Assembly (NCBI RefSeq): GCF_022811845.1
Contig: NZ_CP064266.1
Coordinates: forward strand, 4,712,001-4,776,000
Length of the DNA: 64,000 nucleotides
Origin: Bacillus pseudomycoides
GTDB lineage: Bacteria; Bacillota; Bacilli; Bacillales; Bacillaceae_G
Direction: 5' to 3'
The notes beneath the pieces are model-generated. The model ran no database searches and was not told where the DNA came from. It worked only from the letters and a program-made list of their open reading frames with translations. Positions 39,501 through 49,940 of this stretch are shown here, piece by piece; the stretch's first letter is position 1, and each line of letters starts with the position of its first letter. A program made the position numbers and the translations under genes.

Positions 39501-39776
39501 CTCTCTCTCCTCCTTTATATTTTTATTTTATAGTATACTGCTTTAAAAATAACTTATATAAGTTTTATTAAACTCCATAAGATTTACTTAACAGCCACAC
39601 GCATAGCTTTTAGTTTATAATGAAGAAGATGTTTTAATAAAAACTCGTTAAAAAGAAAAAACACATACTATTCTGTAACTTCGTTTTTTATAGAATTATA
39701 TAACGTTTTTCGTATATTATGGTTTATAATAGGTTATTGAATTTGTTTTAGATGCTAGTTGCACGGAGGAAAAGTT

Positions 39777-41318
39777 ATGAGTCGTAAAAAATTCTCATCT
39801 ATTCAAAAAAATCGTCATTCGGCTATGCCTCGCCGTTTACAAAATCATATACAAAATTATACTTTAACAGAAATGTACGCATCTCTTTTTGAACATAATC
39901 CTGATAGTATTATTTCACTGAACTTACAAGGAATCATATTACATATTAATCCCTCTGCGGAAAAAATATTAGGGTATACTTCAGAGGAATTAGAAAGCAA
40001 AACAATTACTTCTATTATAGAAGCACATATTTCTGATCAAGTACTGCAATATATAAAGAATACTACAGCTGACAATCAAGAAGAATACATACTTTCTATC
40101 CGCCATAAAGATGGATACCAAATAGATGTAGTTACAAAATTAGTCCCTATTTTTATCCAAAATCATCTCTCGGGTGTATATGCAATTATGAAACCTCTCG
40201 AAAAATCTGAAAGAATCGAAAAAGTGTTAAAAGAGAGCGAAAAACGCTTGCGGACATTAATGGATTCAATGCCGGCCTTTGTCGTCTTTAAAGATCACGA
40301 GGGACGTTGGCTTGAAGCAAACGATTATGCACTTTCTTGCTTTGATTTTCACGACGTTCCTTATCACGGAAAAAAAGATAGTGAACTCGTTCAATATAAC
40401 GAAGCATACCGCGAAGCATTTTTACATTGCGAAGAAATTGATGAACTTGCATGGCAAAACAAACAAATTATTCATGGTGAAGAATTTGTTATTCATAAGG
40501 GTACATCCAATATGATTTTGGATCTTTCAAAAGTTCCACTCTTTCATCCTGACGGCTCACGAAAAGGACTCATTGTTATGGGCAGGGATGTTACTGAATT
40601 GAAGGAAACAGAAAAATTACTACGAAAATCTGAAAAATTAGCAGTAGTCGGGCAGCTAACGGCAGGAATAGCTCATGAAATACGGAACCCATTAACAGCT
40701 TTGAAGGGATTCTTAACATTATTACAGCCTGATATTACTGAGCAAAATAAATGGTATGTAGATGTTATGTTAAGTGAAATTTCACAAATGGAGTCTATTA
40801 CAAGTCAATTTATGGCAATGTCTAAACCACAAATATTATCGATCCATTCTTATCAAATCCAAAAATTAATCGAAGAAGTTGTGACCTTCATTTTACCTAC
40901 TGCGATTATGCATAATGTGCATATTATTATGGATCATTCTTCTGCTCTACCAGAAATCCAATGTGACGGTAATCAATTAAAACAAGTCTTCATTAATATT
41001 TTTAAAAACGCCATGGAAGCAATGCCAACTGGCGGAAAGATCTTTATTAATACACAATCGCTAGCGGAGCATTTCGTTTTAATACGAATTATAGATGAAG
41101 GCTGTGGTATTCCGCAGGATCGTATTTCTCGTTTAGGTGAACCTTTCTATAGCTTAAAGGAAAAAGGAACTGGGCTCGGGTTAATGATGTGCTATAAAAT
41201 TATCGAGGAGCATCAAGGCAAGCTGGAAATTACAAGTGAATTAAATAAAGGAACAACTGTAGATATTCGCTTACCTATCTTCCCCCTCCCAAAAGATAAC
41301 AAAACACCAAAAGAGTAA
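39777..41318 (+). CDS. PAS-domain sensor histidine kinase (sporulation kinase-like)
   Basis: A 513-residue soluble kinase. PAS 1 at about 35-145 (MYASLFEHNPDSIISLNLQG, NPSAEKILGYTSEELES), PAS 2 at about 160-275 (LRTLMDSMPAFVVFKDHEGR, VMGRDVTELKETE), then HisKA with VVGQLTAGIAHEIRNPLTAL (phospho-His) and a HATPase domain with N box FINIFKNAMEAMP, G1 DEGCGIPQ and G2 GTGLGLMM. No partner response regulator lies nearby: it is an orphan kinase, as are the KinA-E kinases that feed the Spo0A phosphorelay. ATG 39777 has CGGAGG upstream. The role in sporulation is inference. Confidence 0.92.
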   Translation: MSRKKFSSIQKNRHSAMPRRLQNHIQNYTLTEMYASLFEHNPDSIISLNLQGIILHINPSAEKILGYTSEELESKTITSIIEAHISDQVLQYIKNTTADNQEEYILSIRHKDGYQIDVVTKLVPIFIQNHLSGVYAIMKPLEKSERIEKVLKESEKRLRTLMDSMPAFVVFKDHEGRWLEANDYALSCFDFHDVPYHGKKDSELVQYNEAYREAFLHCEEIDELAWQNKQIIHGEEFVIHKGTSNMILDLSKVPLFHPDGSRKGLIVMGRDVTELKETEKLLRKSEKLAVVGQLTAGIAHEIRNPLTALKGFLTLLQPDITEQNKWYVDVMLSEISQMESITSQFMAMSKPQILSIHSYQIQKLIEEVVTFILPTAIMHNVHIIMDHSSALPEIQCDGNQLKQVFINIFKNAMEAMPTGGKIFINTQSLAEHFVLIRIIDEGCGIPQDRISRLGEPFYSLKEKGTGLGLMMCYKIIEEHQGKLEITSELNKGTTVDIRLPIFPLPKDNKTPKE

Positions 41319-41346
41319 ATAGAATTTTTTCTATTTACTCTTTTTA
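41306..41346. terminator. Bidirectional terminator
   Basis: AAGAGTAAATAGAA / TTCTATTTACTCTT stem between converging genes. Confidence 0.85.
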
Positions 41347-42917
41347 TATGAATCTACTACTGGAAATAATTTCGACAATGGAATAACTCTACCTGTTTCA
41401 TCTTTAAATACAATGTGATCTCTTGTTAAATGACGTGGACTTTTCACTCCTGCAGCAGCCGCTAATGCAAACAAACTATATCTCATGCTAATAATATAAT
41501 TCATCACACGCCACTTTTTTTCATCTGGGTCTAATGCTTTTTGGTAACGTGGATTCGTCGTCGCAACACCTGAAGGGCATTTTCCTGAATTACATTGAAG
41601 TGCCATAATACAGCCGCTTGCCATCATAAATCCTCTTGCAGAATTGACTGCATCAGCACCAATCGCTAAAGCTATAGCTACTTTATCAGGCGTTACTAGC
41701 TTTCCCGACGCAAAAATCTTTAATTTATCCCGAACACCAAAACGACAAGCTGTGTCAACAAACGTAATTAACGCTGGTATTAGTGGCACTCCCATACTAT
41801 CTGCCATAGATTTATAAGTTGCACCAGAACCACCTTCCGAGCCATCAATTGTAATAAAATCCGGATACATATTTAACTCTTTCATTGTTTGTAGTAAATC
41901 TTCTAGCGCACCTTGTTGTCCAATCACTATTTTCATTCCTACTGGTTTACCACCTTTTTCTTGTAAATCATGAATAAAACGTAATGCATCTTTAGCATGA
42001 TGCAAAAAAGCAAAGCGATTTGGGGAATTGATTGTTTCCCCTTCTTTTACTTTTCGAACAACAGCTATTTTCCGATTCACTTTTTGTCCTTCTAGGTGAC
42101 CACCACGTATTTTTGCCCCTTGCCCAAATTTCAGCTCAAACGCTTTAATATTCGGTTCTTTAGCTTTAACTACGAACTCATCCATTGAAAAATTACCCTC
42201 TTCATCGCGATACCCAAATAGACCAGGGCCAATTTGGGCAACAATATTTGCACCGGTTTGTAAATGTTCTGGAATTACACCACCCTCACCTGTATTAATC
42301 CATGAACCACCTGCCATTTTTGATCCATATCCTGTAGATAAAATATAATTTTCCCCAATGGCACCATAAGAAGTAGCAGACGCCCCAAACATTCCATATA
42401 TTTTCCATGGAAATTTACGATTCTCTCCAACTACAATTGCATCATCTTCCTCATATAACCAAAGATTTGTTTCATCTGCAGTTAATTTTTCTTTTCTAGA
42501 AAACAAACCTTCTTTATGAATTACATATTTTTTTGCAGCACGCTCTTCAGAAAGTTCCACATTGAGTTCTTCTGTAAGAATTGGAAATAGAGTGTTTGCA
42601 ATATAATATCCAGGTGCATCAAAATCCCGTTTCGAACCAAATCCGAGAACTTCAGATCGATATTTCGCTAAAAACATTACACTTTGAAAATCATAGCGTG
42701 AAAAAGGTTTTCCGTCTGTATCATTATCAAACCAATATTGCCGAAATTCAGGTCCTATCTTCTCCAGTAAAAAGCGCATCCTTCCTAAGTACGGATGAAG
42801 TTTCAATATAGAATGATGTGTTCGCTTCTTAATAAAAAATGTAACCATAAAAAAGATAATGAACAGCAAGATTAACAATAGTAATATACTAATAATAATG
42901 AGTAGCGTTTCATTCAT
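41331..42917 (-). CDS. FMN-binding glutamate synthase family protein
   Basis: A 528-residue protein with an N-terminal membrane helix (TLLIIISILLLLILLFIIFF) and a glutamate-synthase central/FMN domain: SPNRFAFLHHAKDALRFIHD, GKPVGMKIVIGQQGALEDL, PDFITIDGSEGGSGATYKSM, GVRDKLKIFASGKLVTPDKV, ADAVNSARGFMMASGCIMAL and the Cys cluster QCNSGKCPSGVATTNP. It lacks the glutaminase domain of true GltB. Homologues are membrane-linked oxidoreductases of unknown substrate. RBS-like GGGGGAAGC lies upstream of the ATG. Confidence 0.9.
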   Translation of the reverse strand: MNETLLIIISILLLLILLFIIFFMVTFFIKKRTHHSILKLHPYLGRMRFLLEKIGPEFRQYWFDNDTDGKPFSRYDFQSVMFLAKYRSEVLGFGSKRDFDAPGYYIANTLFPILTEELNVELSEERAAKKYVIHKEGLFSRKEKLTADETNLWLYEEDDAIVVGENRKFPWKIYGMFGASATSYGAIGENYILSTGYGSKMAGGSWINTGEGGVIPEHLQTGANIVAQIGPGLFGYRDEEGNFSMDEFVVKAKEPNIKAFELKFGQGAKIRGGHLEGQKVNRKIAVVRKVKEGETINSPNRFAFLHHAKDALRFIHDLQEKGGKPVGMKIVIGQQGALEDLLQTMKELNMYPDFITIDGSEGGSGATYKSMADSMGVPLIPALITFVDTACRFGVRDKLKIFASGKLVTPDKVAIALAIGADAVNSARGFMMASGCIMALQCNSGKCPSGVATTNPRYQKALDPDEKKWRVMNYIISMRYSLFALAAAAGVKSPRHLTRDHIVFKDETGRVIPLSKLFPVVDSYKKSK

Positions 42918-42961
42918 TTTCGCTTCCCCCTATCATGCTATTCTCTTGTATTTTTTGCTTA

Positions 42962-43005
42962 CATAATAAAAGAAGAACACCTTATGTGCTCTTCTTTTAT
43001 TATTA
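42962..43005 (-). terminator. Terminator of the OYE gene
   Basis: AATAAAAGAAGAGCACA / TGTGCTCTTCTTTTATT-type stem just beyond the stop codon at 43007. Confidence 0.85.
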
Positions 43006-43006
43006 T

Positions 43007-44134
43007 TCAGATTAATGTAGCAAGATGCTGCTTTGCATCGTATTCCTCTAAGCTTTCCCCACGTTTAACACGGTGAACAAAATCCGGATTAGAAATCAAT
43101 GGTCTACCAAATGATGCTACATCAATTGTACCTTCTTGTAGTGCTTCTTCTGCCTCTTTTGGATTTAAATTCCCAACTCCTACAATTATACCATCCCAAT
43201 ATTTACGAACTAATTGATGTAAGTTTTTTCCGTCAGCTATAACTTGCGTATAATTCATTGTTGAAGGATGAATCATCGTTAATCCTACTTCACAGAACAT
43301 CTCTATGAAAGTTTGAATTGCTTCTTCAGGATCTTTCCACATATAACTAGGGTTATCACCTTTAAATGCCGAAAAACGAATAAGCGTTTTATCTGCACCA
43401 ATCGCATTTATAACAGCTTGTAATACTTCTTTCATAAACGTTAACCTTTGTTTTAAGTCTCCGCCATATTGATCATTTCGATGATTCGCAAATTCATAAG
43501 CAAATTGATCAATTAAATACCCATGTGCCCCATGAATTTCTACCCCATCGAAGCCTGCTTCTATCGCATTCCTAGCAGCTTGCGCATACTGTTCGATCGT
43601 CTCTTGAATTTCTTCTATCGTCATCGCTTCTGGCGTATCAAAAGGCTTCCGAAAACGTGGGACATTTCCTTGTGCCGCAATAGCTGAAGGTGCTTGTGGT
43701 AAGAATCCACCTGTTAGTTCATGATGGCTCATACGTCCTACATGCCATATTTGCGCAATAATTGTTCCACCTTCTTTATGTACTGCATCTGTTACTGACT
43801 TCCAAGATTCAATTTGCTCCCCGGTATAAATACCTGGGACACCTGGATTCCCCTTCGCTCTTGGACTAATTACTATTCCTTCTGTAATAATGAGACCAAC
43901 ACCATCTGCCGCACGCTTTCGGTAATACTCGGCTACATCAGCTCCGACTACTCCTGTTTCATCATTTGCGAAACAACGCGTCATCGGTGCCATTGCCACA
44001 CGATTACGAAGGCACCAAGCACCCATTTGAATCGGATCAAACAACTTTGTTTCTTCTATATTTTGAAATGATCCCCAATTGTTTATATTCGTGCCTTCAT
44101 AAATACTCGCTGCTTTACTATTTGAACTTGCCAT
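43007..44134 (-). CDS. NADH:flavin oxidoreductase, old yellow enzyme family (alkene reductase)
   Basis: A 375-residue FMN-dependent TIM-barrel enzyme: LRNRVAMAPMTRCFANDE, LIITEGIVISPRAKGNPG, IIAQIWHVGRMSHHE (active-site His pair), FDGVEIHGAHGYLIDQFAYE, GADKTLIRFSAFKG and VASFGRPLISNPDF (flavin phosphate binding). It reduces activated C=C bonds of enals, enones or nitro-compounds with NAD(P)H, in the OYE/NemA group. Preceded by GGGGGAA; single-gene unit with a terminator. Confidence 0.93.
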   Translation of the reverse strand: MASSNSKAASIYEGTNINNWGSFQNIEETKLFDPIQMGAWCLRNRVAMAPMTRCFANDETGVVGADVAEYYRKRAADGVGLIITEGIVISPRAKGNPGVPGIYTGEQIESWKSVTDAVHKEGGTIIAQIWHVGRMSHHELTGGFLPQAPSAIAAQGNVPRFRKPFDTPEAMTIEEIQETIEQYAQAARNAIEAGFDGVEIHGAHGYLIDQFAYEFANHRNDQYGGDLKQRLTFMKEVLQAVINAIGADKTLIRFSAFKGDNPSYMWKDPEEAIQTFIEMFCEVGLTMIHPSTMNYTQVIADGKNLHQLVRKYWDGIIVGVGNLNPKEAEEALQEGTIDVASFGRPLISNPDFVHRVKRGESLEEYDAKQHLATLI

Positions 44135-44816
44135 CCTGTTTCCCCCTTAATTCAATATTATTTCAATAAATCATTAAAAAACTAACTATACATGCATCAT
44201 AATTTCTCCTATATAACAACGTCAATTTACACGCCCTTATTGTAGAATATCCGTATATTAAACATCGATAATACCTATTTCGCCATAGCTGTACTCCTTT
44301 TTTTACTTCTCAATTGATTATTGTTATGTAGATAAAATTAAAAAGGGTTTCCTAATTAGGAAACCCTTTTTATAGTTGACCATATGATGCTAGCAATTCA
44401 TTTATCTTTTTTGCGCAAAGAAGATAAATAATTACTATCTCCTCAGATGTAAAAAATTCTTAACGATAGAAGTGAGATTGATTAATTATTCTTCTAGAAA
44501 TAATAACTTATATATACCTAAAACAATGAAAGCCCTACCTCTCTTTCATCCTTACGGCTCCTTGTCCGTGCCAGTGTGAATCAGGATTACAAAAATCAAG
44601 TAACTATTTTATCGAGTTATTTAATAAAATTTCGAACATTCGTAAAAGAAATTAAAAAATAAAAATGGATTAGATTGTAGAAATAACAAAAGAGGTTAAT
44701 GCTCTAAAAGTGGTTTGAAAGAGTTGAATGTCTTTGATATGATTGATTCTTTATAATTATATTCCCAAAAAATTCAAAATCTTTTTTGGGATGTAATACA
44801 TTATCTATAATGAACC
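44135..44816. other. Gene-poor stretch
   Basis: It holds a strong terminator at 44340-44372 and, directly before it on the minus strand, a start-less 30-codon frame (EFFTSEEIVIIYLLCAKKIN then ELLASYGQL-stop, 44370-44459) that looks like the tail of a lost small gene. The remaining sequence is AT-rich, with a short GC-richer patch near 44550-44580 (TTACGGCTCCTTGTCCGTGC) that I cannot assign. Confidence 0.45.
44338..44373. terminator. Strong hairpin terminator
   Basis: AAAAAGGGTTTCCTAA / TTAGGAAACCCTTTTT, a continuous palindrome. Confidence 0.85.
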
Positions 44817-45278
44817 TTAACAAAAGCTTTTCATTTGATTTTCTGTGATACCTTTAATCAATCCCAGTTCACTAATCAAAAATTCATGTGCGTTATCTAA
44901 CATTTTCTTTTCGCTTGCATTAAGTGCTTTTTCTTTCTGCATACGCATTAAATCACGTACAACTTCAGCACCTTCTTGTATTTTACCCGTTTTTATTTTA
45001 TCTGTGTTCACTTTATACCTTTGTTTCCACGTAAGTAATCTATCTGATTCTCCATGCTGAAAAATATCTATGATGTGTGTTAATGCCGTTATATCCGTAA
45101 CTGGTCGTATATTTGAACTCAATATTTTCCCCGTAGGAATCATTACTTCCATATTACTGGCCGACATTTTTATGACATAATACTGTTGTTTTTCTCCTGA
45201 GATTTCCTTTTCTTCTATGGCTTTAATTATACCTGCTCCTTGCATTGGATAAACAATGTTATCGCCAATTTGAAACAA
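44817..45278 (-). CDS. CarD-like transcriptional regulator
   Basis: A 153-residue protein. The N-terminal RNA-polymerase interacting domain of the CarD/CdnL/TRCF type is at 1-60 (FQIGDNIVYPMQGAGIIKAI, YYVIKMSASNMEVMIPTGK), followed by a helical C-terminal DNA-contact domain (LLTWKQRYKVNTDKIKTGKI, EVVRDLMRMQKEKALNASEK). CarD proteins bind the RNA polymerase beta subunit and steady open promoters. I start at TTG 45278, because GGAGGTG stands six bases before it and the family begins M-F-x-I-G-D-x-(I/V)-V-Y-P; the ATG further up contains that ribosome binding site. Confidence 0.9.
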   Translation of the reverse strand: MFQIGDNIVYPMQGAGIIKAIEEKEISGEKQQYYVIKMSASNMEVMIPTGKILSSNIRPVTDITALTHIIDIFQHGESDRLLTWKQRYKVNTDKIKTGKIQEGAEVVRDLMRMQKEKALNASEKKMLDNAHEFLISELGLIKGITENQMKSFC

Positions 45279-45943
45279 ATAATCCACCTCCATATATGGT
45301 AACCTTCTCAAGCTTAACATACATTTATTTTTTTAGCAAAATTTTTATAATATCACAAAATTATTTTTCGCGTCAACTTATTTCCTCTTGAAAAATAAGA
45401 TTGAGAAATAATAATAATAATTCAATAAAAACAACTTCCCATTACTAGCAAAACAAAGTTCAATTTGCGAAAAACACTATCCTTTTTATTCTACAATTGC
45501 TTCATCAGAAACCTCTATACATTTCGGGTTCAAAACTCTAATTCACCACCTAAATAATTCATTATATTAATTAAGGGATGTATATGGTGATTATTGTTCT
45601 TTGTCTACTTGCATTCTGAAATCTCGGTTAAAACGTAGATTCGTTTTTCCTTATACAAAACCAGTTTACTCTTGTATCTTTTCTTGTGTGGTACTCCTAT
45701 TTTTTGACATACTTTTATTCCCATCCTTGCAAGAGTTCTTATAAATACTTAACTAGTTTGTGTTACTAATGTAGGAAATGAGGTCATTTAGAAATCTTAT
45801 AAAACAAAAAGTACACCACTACATATAAGAGTGATGTACCATTTTAATATAATGTGCAACAGGACAGACAAAATATTAGCTTTAAAAACCTTCATATGCT
45901 ATCACTTATCTTTAATATTACAGACTAGGAAAGACTTTTTTTC
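45279..45943. other. Gene-free stretch
   Basis: About 660 AT-rich bases between the CarD-like gene and hutG. An imperfect hairpin GTACACCACT / AGTGATGTAC at 45808-45838 may be the hut operon terminator. No gene seen. Confidence 0.5.
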
Positions 45944-46912
45944 CTATATGCTAACCTGCTTACTAATTGTTTCCCTCGCTAACAGAAAGCTCATAATAAC
46001 CTGAGCAGCCACACGACTCGTCATATCACGAAAATCGAGCGTTGGATCGATTTCTACAATATCCATACCTTGGACAAGTGGTTCTTGTCCAAGTGCCGTA
46101 ATCGCATCAAGTAACGTCGTACTATCCATCCCACCTGGGCCGATCGCCGGACATCCTGGTGCAAATGCCTGATCTAGTACATCCATATCCACAGAAACAT
46201 ATATAGCTGTAACCCCTTGTCTACGTAAGGTTCCAACGCTCTCTGTAATGATATCCTTGATTGCTCTTTCACGGACGTGTTTCATTGTATACACCGTCAC
46301 ACCATGCTCTTTTGCATACTCATGGTACGTACGAGCATTTGAGAAGTTACGAATACCAATTTGAACAAGCTGCTTCCCTGTAATCACATCATTTTCTAGC
46401 AAACTACGAAATGGTGTCCCATTAGACGGTCCCCCATCTTCTAAATTACGCAAATCATGATGCGCGTCAAATTGAATAATACCAACCTTCCCTTTACTAC
46501 TTGCAAAACCACTTATACTAGGAAAGCTAATAGAATGATCCCCACCAAGAACGATTGGTACCATTTGCGGATTCACTTTCGTCAAATGACTAAGCGTCTT
46601 GGCGATGCGAGCATGGCTTTCTTTTATGTCTGTTACATGCATTGTAATATCACCACAATCATACAAGACACTTTCTTTCATATCATGCTCTTCTGTAATT
46701 GCATACGTGCTATATGCATCTAGCATTGCACGAATGGTTTTCGGTGCAAAACATGCGCCTGAATGACTAATAGAAGGTTTAGAGAGCGGCGCACCAATTA
46801 AAGCCGCTCCAAAGATTTCTTCCCCATCCCAAACTTTAATCATATCGCTCCATTTCGTTACTTCGCGATCTATAAACTTAGCATTTTTCTTTAAATAGTG
46901 GCCTTGCTCCAC
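45944..46912 (-). CDS. hutG: Formimidoylglutamase
   Basis: A 322-residue arginase-fold enzyme that splits N-formimidoyl-L-glutamate to glutamate and formamide, the last hut step in Bacillus. Manganese motifs are intact: VPIVLGGDHSISFP, IIQFDAHHDLRN and YVSVDMDVLDQAFAPG, with EIDPTLD near the end. The start GTG 46912 (AGAGGTGACG upstream) overlaps the end of hutI by 22 bases, showing coupling. Last gene of the operon. Confidence 0.95.
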   Translation of the reverse strand: MEQGHYLKKNAKFIDREVTKWSDMIKVWDGEEIFGAALIGAPLSKPSISHSGACFAPKTIRAMLDAYSTYAITEEHDMKESVLYDCGDITMHVTDIKESHARIAKTLSHLTKVNPQMVPIVLGGDHSISFPSISGFASSKGKVGIIQFDAHHDLRNLEDGGPSNGTPFRSLLENDVITGKQLVQIGIRNFSNARTYHEYAKEHGVTVYTMKHVRERAIKDIITESVGTLRRQGVTAIYVSVDMDVLDQAFAPGCPAIGPGGMDSTTLLDAITALGQEPLVQGMDIVEIDPTLDFRDMTSRVAAQVIMSFLLARETISKQVSI

Positions 46913-48162
46913 GCTTCGTCACCTCTTGTATATGCAAGATTACCATTCTTCCATACTGTATTTACATGACTCACACCGTAATGATACGGTACATACGCAT
47001 AATTATATGCATCCCATAAAACTAAGTCCGCCTTACGTCCAACGCGAATTTTCCCAGCAACATCACCGCGATTAATCGCATATGCTGAGTTCACTGTGAC
47101 AGCATTCCAAACTTCTTCTGGTGTCATTTTCAGTTTCAACATTGCAATGCTCATGATAAGCTGAATGTTTTCAGTTGGGCAGCTACCTGGGTTGAAATCT
47201 GTCGCTAAAGCAACCGCTACACCTTCATCAATCATTTTACGCCCACGTGCAAAGCTTTCTTTATTTAAATAGAAGGTCGTTCCCGGAAGTAATGTTGCAA
47301 CTGTGTTTGACTTTGCAAGCATTTCAATTCCTTTATCTGATGCTCCAACTAAGTGGTCTGCTGATGCCGCACCAATTTCAGCTGCCGCTTCCGCACCGCC
47401 AAGTGGATCAATTTCATCTGCATGAATCTTCACATCAAAACCAAGTTCTTTCGCCTTTAATAAGAACTCTTTTGATTCTTCCACAGAGAATACCCCTGTT
47501 TCACAGAAAATATCAACGAACTCCGCTAATTGTTTTTCTTTCATCTCCGGTAATAAATCTAACATCCATTGTAAAAACTCTTTTGATTTTCCTTTATACT
47601 CCTTTGGAACAGCATGTGCCCCTAAGAATGTTGACACTAAATCAATTGGATGCTCTTTTTGCAATTGTGCCGTAGCTTCTAATTGCTTCCACTCTGTTTC
47701 ATCATCTAATCCGTAGCCGCTTTTTGCTTCTACTGTTGTAACGCCGAACGATAACATACGATCTAAATGGAATTTCGCCTTCTGCACAAGTTCTTCTTTC
47801 GACGCTTGCTTCGTTGCATTCACAGTCGAAAGAATTCCGCCGCCCTTTTCTAAAATTTCTAAGTACGGTACTCCCTGTAACTTAAGAGCAATTTCATTTT
47901 CACGAGATCCGCCGAATACAAGGTGTGTATGAGGATCAACAAGCCCTGGAGAAACCATTTTCCCTTCGCAATCGATGATTTCTTTTGCCTGTAAACCTTT
48001 TGCCTCTTCCGCTGTTCCAACGAAAGTAATCACACCATCTTCAATACCAACTGCACCATTTCCGATAACAGGAAGCGTGTTCATCGCTTCCCGTCTTAAC
48101 AAGCCATCTTCTTGATCCATTGTTAGCAATTGACCGATATTTGTTAGTAAAATGTCCAGCAT
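46891..48162 (-). CDS. hutI: Imidazolonepropionase
   Basis: A 423-residue amidohydrolase that opens the imidazolone ring to give formiminoglutamate. Metal motif VDPHTHLVFGGSRENE, substrate/metal region VKIHADEIDPLGGAEAAAEI, SADHLVGASDKGIEML and ATDFNPGSCPTENIQLIMSI. Full family length. GGAGGAAG lies before the ATG; hutU ends 12 bases upstream. Confidence 0.96.
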   Translation of the reverse strand: MLDILLTNIGQLLTMDQEDGLLRREAMNTLPVIGNGAVGIEDGVITFVGTAEEAKGLQAKEIIDCEGKMVSPGLVDPHTHLVFGGSRENEIALKLQGVPYLEILEKGGGILSTVNATKQASKEELVQKAKFHLDRMLSFGVTTVEAKSGYGLDDETEWKQLEATAQLQKEHPIDLVSTFLGAHAVPKEYKGKSKEFLQWMLDLLPEMKEKQLAEFVDIFCETGVFSVEESKEFLLKAKELGFDVKIHADEIDPLGGAEAAAEIGAASADHLVGASDKGIEMLAKSNTVATLLPGTTFYLNKESFARGRKMIDEGVAVALATDFNPGSCPTENIQLIMSIAMLKLKMTPEEVWNAVTVNSAYAINRGDVAGKIRVGRKADLVLWDAYNYAYVPYHYGVSHVNTVWKNGNLAYTRGDEAWSKATI

Positions 48163-48174
48163 GTTTCTTCCTCC

Positions 48175-49833
48175 TTATTTCATCATTGGAATGTTAACGC
48201 CTTTTTCTTTCGCCGTTTCAACAGCTAAGTCATATCCTGCATCAACGTGACGAACAACACCCATACCTGGATCAGAAGTTAATACGCGCTCAATGCGTTT
48301 TGCTGCTGCTTCTGTTCCATCTGCAACAATAACCATTCCAGCGTGAAGTGAATATCCCATACCAACGCCACCACCGTGGTGAACAGATACCCAGCTTGCA
48401 CCGTTAACACTGTTAATTAATGCATTTAAAATTGGCCAGTCTGCCACTGCATCACTACCGTCTTTCATCGCTTCTGTTTCACGATTCGGTGAAGCTACAG
48501 ATCCGCAATCTAAATGATCACGGCCGATCACGATTGGTGCTGATAATTCACCATTTGCAACCATTTCATTGATGATACGTCCAAATTTTGCACGTTCCCC
48601 GTATCCAAGCCAACAAATTCGTGATGGAAGTCCTTGGAACTCAACTTGCTGACGTGCCATACGGATCCAGTTACATAAATGCTCGTTATCCGCAAACTCA
48701 CGTAAAATAACTTCATCTGTTTTATAAATATCTTCTGGGTCACCAGAAAGTGCTACCCAGCGGAATGGTCCTTTTCCTTCACAGAATAATGGACGAATAA
48801 ACGCTGGGACGAACCCTGGGAAATCAAATGCATTTTTTAACCCTTCATCGAAAGCAACTTGGCGAATGTTATTACCATAATCAAATGTAATTGCACCTTT
48901 TTGCTGCATTGCAAGCATTGCTTCTACATGTTTTTTCATGCTTTCTTTTGATAATTGTACATAGCGTTCTGGATCTTCTTCACGAAGTTTTGCCGCTTCT
49001 TCTAATGAATAGCCTACTGGAACATATCCATTTAATGGGTCATGCGCAGACGTTTGATCTGTCACTAAGTCTGGTGTAATGTCACGCTTCACAAGCTCTG
49101 GTAAAATTTCTGCAGCATTTCCTAATAATCCAATTGAAATTGACTCTTTCTTTTCTTTATATTCTTTCGCAACAGCTAGCGCCTCTTCTAAAGATTCTGT
49201 GTACATATCACAATACCTTTTTTCAATACGGCGATCGATGCTACGCTTATCTACATCAATCGCAATAACTACCCCACCGTTCATCGTAACAGCAAGAGGT
49301 TGTGCTCCACCCATACCGCCTAAACCAGCAGTGAGTGTTAGTGTGCCTTTTAGTGAACCACCAAAGTGTTGGCGCGCTGCTTCTCCAAACGTTTCATATG
49401 TTCCTTGTAAAATTCCTTGTGTACCAATATAAATCCAGCTACCAGCTGTCATTTGTCCATACATCATAAGACCCTTTTTCTCAAGTTCACGGAAGTGATC
49501 CCAGTTTGCCCACTTTGGTACTAAGTTTGAATTTGCTAGAAGTACGCGCGGTGCATCTTCATGTGATTTAAAAATGGCAACTGGTTTACCAGATTGAACA
49601 AGCAATGTTTCATCACTCTCTAATGTTTTTAACGAATCAACAATTGCATGATAACTATCCCAGTTACGAGCTGCACGGCCGATACCGCCGTAAACAACTA
49701 ACTCTTCTGGTTTCTCAGCTACTTCTGGATCTAAATTATTCATCAACATACGAAGAGCTGCCTCTTGAACCCAACCCTTAGTTTGTAGTTCTGTTCCTCT
49801 TGGCGCACGAATTGTTTGTTTTACGTTTTCCAT
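48175..49833 (-). CDS. hutU: Urocanate hydratase
   Basis: A 552-residue enzyme that hydrates urocanate to imidazolonepropionate using NAD+ as electrophile. Landmarks: TAGLGGMGGAQPLAVTMNGG (NAD-binding), LVTDQTSAHDPLNGYVPVGY, FEGKGPFRW-type segment and VSVHHGGGVGMGYSLHAGMV. Full length (family about 550). GGGAGAG precedes the ATG. About 107 bases separate it from hutH, a gap with two small palindromes (CCGCTATTTGCGG at 49860). Confidence 0.96.
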   Translation of the reverse strand: MENVKQTIRAPRGTELQTKGWVQEAALRMLMNNLDPEVAEKPEELVVYGGIGRAARNWDSYHAIVDSLKTLESDETLLVQSGKPVAIFKSHEDAPRVLLANSNLVPKWANWDHFRELEKKGLMMYGQMTAGSWIYIGTQGILQGTYETFGEAARQHFGGSLKGTLTLTAGLGGMGGAQPLAVTMNGGVVIAIDVDKRSIDRRIEKRYCDMYTESLEEALAVAKEYKEKKESISIGLLGNAAEILPELVKRDITPDLVTDQTSAHDPLNGYVPVGYSLEEAAKLREEDPERYVQLSKESMKKHVEAMLAMQQKGAITFDYGNNIRQVAFDEGLKNAFDFPGFVPAFIRPLFCEGKGPFRWVALSGDPEDIYKTDEVILREFADNEHLCNWIRMARQQVEFQGLPSRICWLGYGERAKFGRIINEMVANGELSAPIVIGRDHLDCGSVASPNRETEAMKDGSDAVADWPILNALINSVNGASWVSVHHGGGVGMGYSLHAGMVIVADGTEAAAKRIERVLTSDPGMGVVRHVDAGYDLAVETAKEKGVNIPMMK

Positions 49834-49940
49834 TTTAATCTCTCCCTTTTCCCTTTTATTCCGCTATTTGCGGATAGTAAGAGCACAATTGGTGAAGGCT
49901 GACCATCAATAGGAGATACCCCACTGATGGAAAGTCCACT

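Noticed and set aside
44540..44600. Possible riboswitch near TTACGGCTCCTTGTCCGTGC
   Set aside because: No known aptamer pattern, and no gene starts downstream on the same strand within a reasonable distance.
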